The notes under the pieces: generated by a model | Database searches by the model: none | Told to the model about the DNA's origin: nothing | Seen by the model: only the letters and a program-made list of their open reading frames with translations | Source of the DNA: Camelus bactrianus | Taxonomy: Eukaryota; Chordata; Mammalia; Artiodactyla; Camelidae | Length of the DNA: 64,000 bases | Assembly: GCF_048773025.1 (NCBI RefSeq) | Contig: NC_133566.1 | Coordinates: 8,903,501 to 8,967,500, forward strand | Reading direction: 5' to 3' | Part shown: positions 60,126 through 64,000 of the stretch, piece by piece | Layout of the letters: the number at the start of each line of letters is the position of its first letter | Position numbering within the stretch: the stretch's first letter is position 1 | Made by a program: the position numbers and the translations under genes

Positions 60126-60194
60126 TTCACACTGACAAGAAACTGATTATGAGTTACCTGCTCCTTTTATAATTCATTTTTTAAAAGGGGAAAG

Positions 60195-60303
60195 TTTGAG
60201 GGTTGGGGAGATACAGCTCACTCACAGCGTGTGTGCTTAGCATGCACAGGGTCCTAGGTTCAATCCCCAATACTTCCATCAAAAAAATAATAAAAATAAA
60301 AAA
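60195..60303 (+). mobile_element. Camelid tRNA-derived SINE, near full length
   Basis: An A-box-like GGGGAGATACAGCTCACTCA, then GCTTAGCATGCACAGGGTCC, B-box GGTTCAATCCCCAATAC, and an A-rich tail. This SINE family is camelid-specific and supports the host call. Confidence 0.8.
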
Positions 60304-61149
60304 GGAAGAGTTTCATTAATTATTACTTCATAAGTACAGTTAGTAAAGAAAGTTATTCAAATAATTAATTGCAGTTAATATGGGGGAATATTTTAAAATA
60401 TGTAGTTCCCAGTGGGGAAAACCTAAAAAAAAGAGGATAAGAAGATGGGGCCGTTTATTGGCTTAGGTCATGTCGTGAGTGATAGCCTTACCCTGGGCTG
60501 GTAGAGAGGTCCAGGAAGTGCAGAATAAACTCCAACCTTTGGGGACCACCTCAAGGAGAGCGGTGACTACATGCACTCACAGCTCATCACGTAGAGTCTC
60601 TGAGCTGGCTATGTCAGTGGAATGACCTATTTCTTACGTAAAAGCTCAGAACATAAGAAATAAGTCATCCTGCACCACTAAGATAACTCAAAAATCCAGA
60701 AACATGCACAAAAGGGACACACCTGTACAGCAGTTTGTGGCTTGGGCCCCATTCCTGCCACAAAATGCACCACCCTCGCCTCCTGTTCTACTTACTGTCA
60801 CAGGCTACACTTTGCTCGAGAGCTCAGATCCACTGGGGGTAGATATCCCAAGCGTAGCAACAGTGTCCAAGCAGAAGCAGCAGCCAAATGTCCTTAACTA
60901 GCAGAGGAAAGGCCTGAATAACGATAATCAAGCTCAGAAGCCAAATCAGAAGTGGGTTCAGTTGTAGCAGGCATGGCTGGGGGGAGTGGGGGCCGCAAGA
61001 GGTAGGAATAGCGAGGCAGGCTGGCAGGCCCAGGCTTTTAGGCTTTTGCACCAGATCTATGAAAATTTCGTACATCTTGGCAGTGCCGTGGAATATACCT
61101 CAGCTACCCAGGAGAAAGCACTGGAAAGGGGGCCTGATTTTCCTCAGAA

Positions 61150-61404
61150 ATAATAATAATTACCATTGAGTGACAGTTTACCATATGCCAGATACTATTC
61201 TAAGCATTCATTATCTCATTTTATTTTATTAAGGGATAAGAAACAACCCTACATGGCAGGCACAATTATTAAGCCCCATTTTACATAGGGAGAAACTGAG
61301 GCTCAGGAAGGTTAAGTAACTTCTAAGGTGACACAACTTCAAAGTAGCAGAATTAGAATTCTAATCTTGGTGTGTGTGAATTCTGAATCCAACTCTTTAC
61401 CCAC
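61150..61404 (-). mobile_element. MIR SINE
   Basis: ACCATTGAGTGACAGTTTAC, CCCCATTTTACATAGGGAGA then AACTGAGGCTCAGGAAGGTT. Confidence 0.75.
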
Positions 61405-61605
61405 TAGGCCAGAGTGTCGCAAACTTTTCTGTAAAGGGCCAGATAGTAAATATTTTCAGCCTTGCAGACCACATGGCCTCTGTCACAGTATGAAAGCAGC
61501 CATAGACAATACGTAAATGAATAGGCATATCTGTGTTCCACTAGAACTTTATTTTAAAAAGATGGTGATGGGCTAGCTTTGGCTGTAGTTTACCGACCCC
61601 TGAAC
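61405..61605 (+). mobile_element. hAT-Charlie-type nonautonomous DNA transposon
   Basis: AACTTTTCTGTAAAGGGCCA near 61420, AGCAGCCATAGACAATACGT near 61496, and TAGTTTACCGACCCCTG at the end. Confidence 0.75.
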
Positions 61606-61714
61606 TAAGCTATGACACTTCCCTGATTGTCTGCAGCAACAATTGTTCTGGTCTTAGAATTAAGTACCCTAGAATTAGAGACGGTGATCTAATGCAAGGA
61701 AGGAGAACTGACCT

Positions 61715-61870
61715 GAAGAATTTGGGCTCGAGCCTCAGTAGTGCCACTCACTTTCTGTGGGATTTTGGTCAAGTTATGTAATGCCTTTGGGCTTCAGTTT
61801 CCCTATTTGCAAATTAAGATGAGAATCACTGTTTTATCTACCTCTCTGGAATATACGTTTTCAGGAAGAT
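61715..61870 (+). mobile_element. MIR SINE
   Basis: GTGCCACTCACTTTCTGTGG then GGCTTCAGTTTCCCTATTTG. Confidence 0.65.
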
Positions 61871-62494
61871 GGGAAAACACAGGTGGCCTGTTTGTTGAAA
61901 AATGGAATTACCATGCAAATCGTAGGTGCTTACTTTTCCTTATAGAATGACTGCCTGGAGCCCCAAGCCATAATTTCCCCATAGATCACATCCTAGGCCT
62001 GGCCCCTGGTGCCTTTGGAAGGAGCCGCAGGTGAGTCACTTGCATATCTATATGAGAGTTGATTCCTATGGCAACAAACAGAATCAGAAGCAGCTCTCAC
62101 GCTGTGCAAAAGAACAATGTGAGGATAGCAAACCAAAAAGTGAAAATCAGACAAGATATGGAATTGCAAGGAGACGGTTAAGCTCAGGTTGAGTGGCTAG
62201 TGCTGATACCAGTGACAGGGATTGTTTCCATCGAGTGAGAGCGAGCTCTTGCTTTGTTGAAGCATGTGTTTGTGACGCCGTTAAACATTCAGATAATATA
62301 CTCCTTCCTGACAAGGAGCTTTCCTCAATGCCAATCGCCGAAGGAAAAAAAACAAAGCACTTCCTTTTGCTTTCTCTCACATCTGGGCATGGGGAAGAAG
62401 CTCTCCAACTCACCCCGGAAAGCTCAGCCCCTAGAAGGAGGTTGCAGAGACGGGCCTAGAGGGCCAGGGCACTAGAGCTGTAATGGCCCGTGGA

Positions 62495-62625
62495 GATGAT
62501 TTTGTCCAGCGCTTCACGTTTCTAGTATGGAAACTGAGGCCTGAGAAATGGCTGGCTGAAGGCCCTCAGATGTAAATAGCAGGACCTGCATTAGAACCCA
62601 GGTCTCCTGACTCTCCTGCTTGATG
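62495..62625 (-). mobile_element. MIR SINE
   Basis: GTATGGAAACTGAGGCCTGA and ACCTGCATTAGAACCCAGGT. Confidence 0.6.
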
Positions 62626-63319
62626 ACGTGTCCCTTATTTGGAGTCTGAAATGTCTACTTCAGTACACTCCCGTGCATTGCAGCCATTTTTATTGACACA
62701 CTCTTATATTGACAAGGCAACCTAGGCAAGAGTTTCCTTACATACTATTTACTTTTGCAAACCTTTACTTCACAGCATGATTGGGCCTCTTTCCCTCAAA
62801 AGAAATAAAGGAAAAGGTCGTTTGCGCCTCTGTATTCCCATGGAATTCTTTGAACAATTGGGATGAAAGTAGTATCTTGTTCTTTTCTCTTTGTTCTAGT
62901 TGTTATTACTGAAGTTGACATTGAAAATAGTTAAAACTTCTCTTCAATGTTTTAAGAGAATAAGCAGTATTGATTGTGAGATAAGGTTTCTAAAGCTTTC
63001 CTTTACTAATAATTGTTAGACACAGTCACTGTGTAGTACCTTTTAACTAATACTTGGTAAATTAGGCCATTGACGTTGCCAAACCATAAAGTATTTTCTT
63101 CCAGCTTTGTTAGTCTGTGACGAGCTTAACAAGACCTCTTAGTGCCTGGACATGGCAGGCAGTGAGAGTTCACTTTTCCCCTAATTAGCTCCGTGCCTAT
63201 TTGCAGGGAGCTTTATTTTTTTCTAATATTTCTGGGTATAGTATTTCCTTAATATTGCCAAGGTCTTCATTTGTATCTTATGCCCTGTACACTTGAGGAA
63301 ATGTGGGGTCAAGAAGAGG
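62626..63319. other. AT-rich sequence, nothing recognised
   Basis: No gene or clear repeat. Confidence 0.4.
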
Positions 63320-63560
63320 TTAAATATAGTGGTTAAAAACATGGGATTTAAAGTCAGAGTGGAGTTCAAGTCCCAGCTCCTCTATTTTCCTAGTTGTGTG
63401 ACCGTGTGGGAGTCACCCAAACTCCATCCTCAGTTTTCTCATCAATAAGGTGGGGAAAATAATGGTAGCTGCCTCTGAGGATTGACTTGCAGGTGAAATG
63501 AGCTGATGCAGGCAGTCCTTGGCAGAGGCGTGCTCCGTAAGTGTGAGCCACTGTTTCCTT
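63320..63560 (+). mobile_element. MIR SINE
   Basis: GTGGTTAAAAACATGGGATT, TTCAAGTCCCAGCTCCTCTA and CATCCTCAGTTTTCTCATCA in MIR order, nearly full length. Confidence 0.75.
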
Positions 63561-64000
63561 GGGGAGCCTGGGAAGCTTATCTCACTTCTCTTCTATGATA
63601 CAGGAAGAAACAGAAAATACGTATTTTGAAGCCGTGAATAATGTTAAATAAAAATACAGAAATGCCCATTGTTAGTGCTGACACACACACCCTCTGTGTT
63701 AAGCCTACTTAAAGTCAATTTCTCCATCAAAAATTCTGTGCTGAGAAACAATTTTTTTCTCTCTCGGCCAAACGCCTTCCCGTTTTCAGTGTAACTGGTG
63801 TGTTTTTATTATTGCTACCTTATTTCCCAATGAGACATTTTTCCTCCAGAGCATATGATGTAATTTATAGCTACTGGTACAGACATTTTTTTCCCATATT
63901 TTGTCAGTTAAGCATATCACAGGATTTAATATGTACAGTCTTATATGGTTCACTGAAGTACCTGGAGGAGAAGAGAAATAATGACAAGGAGAACAAAATA

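Overview
The window is mammalian nuclear DNA from a camelid (camel, llama or alpaca group). Two things show this. A minus-strand immunoglobulin gamma constant gene carries a hinge exon encoding ALHSEDHSSQCPKCP, nearly the short hinge of camelid heavy-chain-only IgG (the IgG3/IgG2c type, remembered as AHHSEDPSSKCPKCP). There are also copies of the camelid tRNA-derived SINE (60.2 kb, and a 3' fragment at 16.8 kb). Most other DNA is old mammalian repeats (L1, L2, MIR, hAT/MER5, MaLR LTRs) and AT-rich intergenic sequence.

Layout. 0-10.9 kb: intergenic, with an L2, old L1 pieces, an hAT element, and a pile of L1 fragments in both orientations (7.3-10.8 kb) that includes a 5'UTR plus a broken ORF1. 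10.9-15.0 kb: an extremely GC-rich tandem array, two full units of about 1.85 kb plus a third partial unit. Each unit has a CpG-island promoter core with NRF1-like sites and, on the minus strand, a possible noncoding first exon with a splice donor. 15-24 kb: AT-rich with no gene seen; a long GAAA/GGAA tract lies at 18.3 kb. 24.0-24.7 kb: antisense L1. 26.3-34.0 kb: the immunoglobulin gamma gene, read right to left as switch array (33.98-33.23 kb), intron, CH1 (30.9), hinge (30.3), CH2 (30.1-29.8), CH3 (29.7-29.4), secretory poly(A) signal (29.28), M1 (27.96-27.82), M2 (27.45) and membrane poly(A) signal (26.36). 34-37 kb: several stacked L1 3' ends. 37-64 kb: repeats and sequence with no recognised gene.

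The gamma gene is the main content. Exon sizes and most splice signals are normal (CH1 294 bp, hinge 45 bp, CH2 330 bp). Several features look abnormal for a working IgG gene: the CH1 5' splice site reads GC rather than GT (published camelid heavy-chain genes are remembered as changing the G at +1); CH2 has lost the Asn297 glycosylation sequon and its core Trp; CH3 has a one-base insertion that scrambles its last 15 or so residues and would throw the membrane exons out of frame; M2 has lost its stop codon and its signalling tyrosine; and the recognisable switch repeats end abruptly at about 33.98 kb with no germline I exon seen upstream. The best reading is a heavy-chain-antibody-type gamma gene that is decaying or orphaned, or a divergent allele partly affected by assembly error. 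No variable, D, J, mu or other constant gene was seen within about 26 kb downstream or 30 kb upstream.
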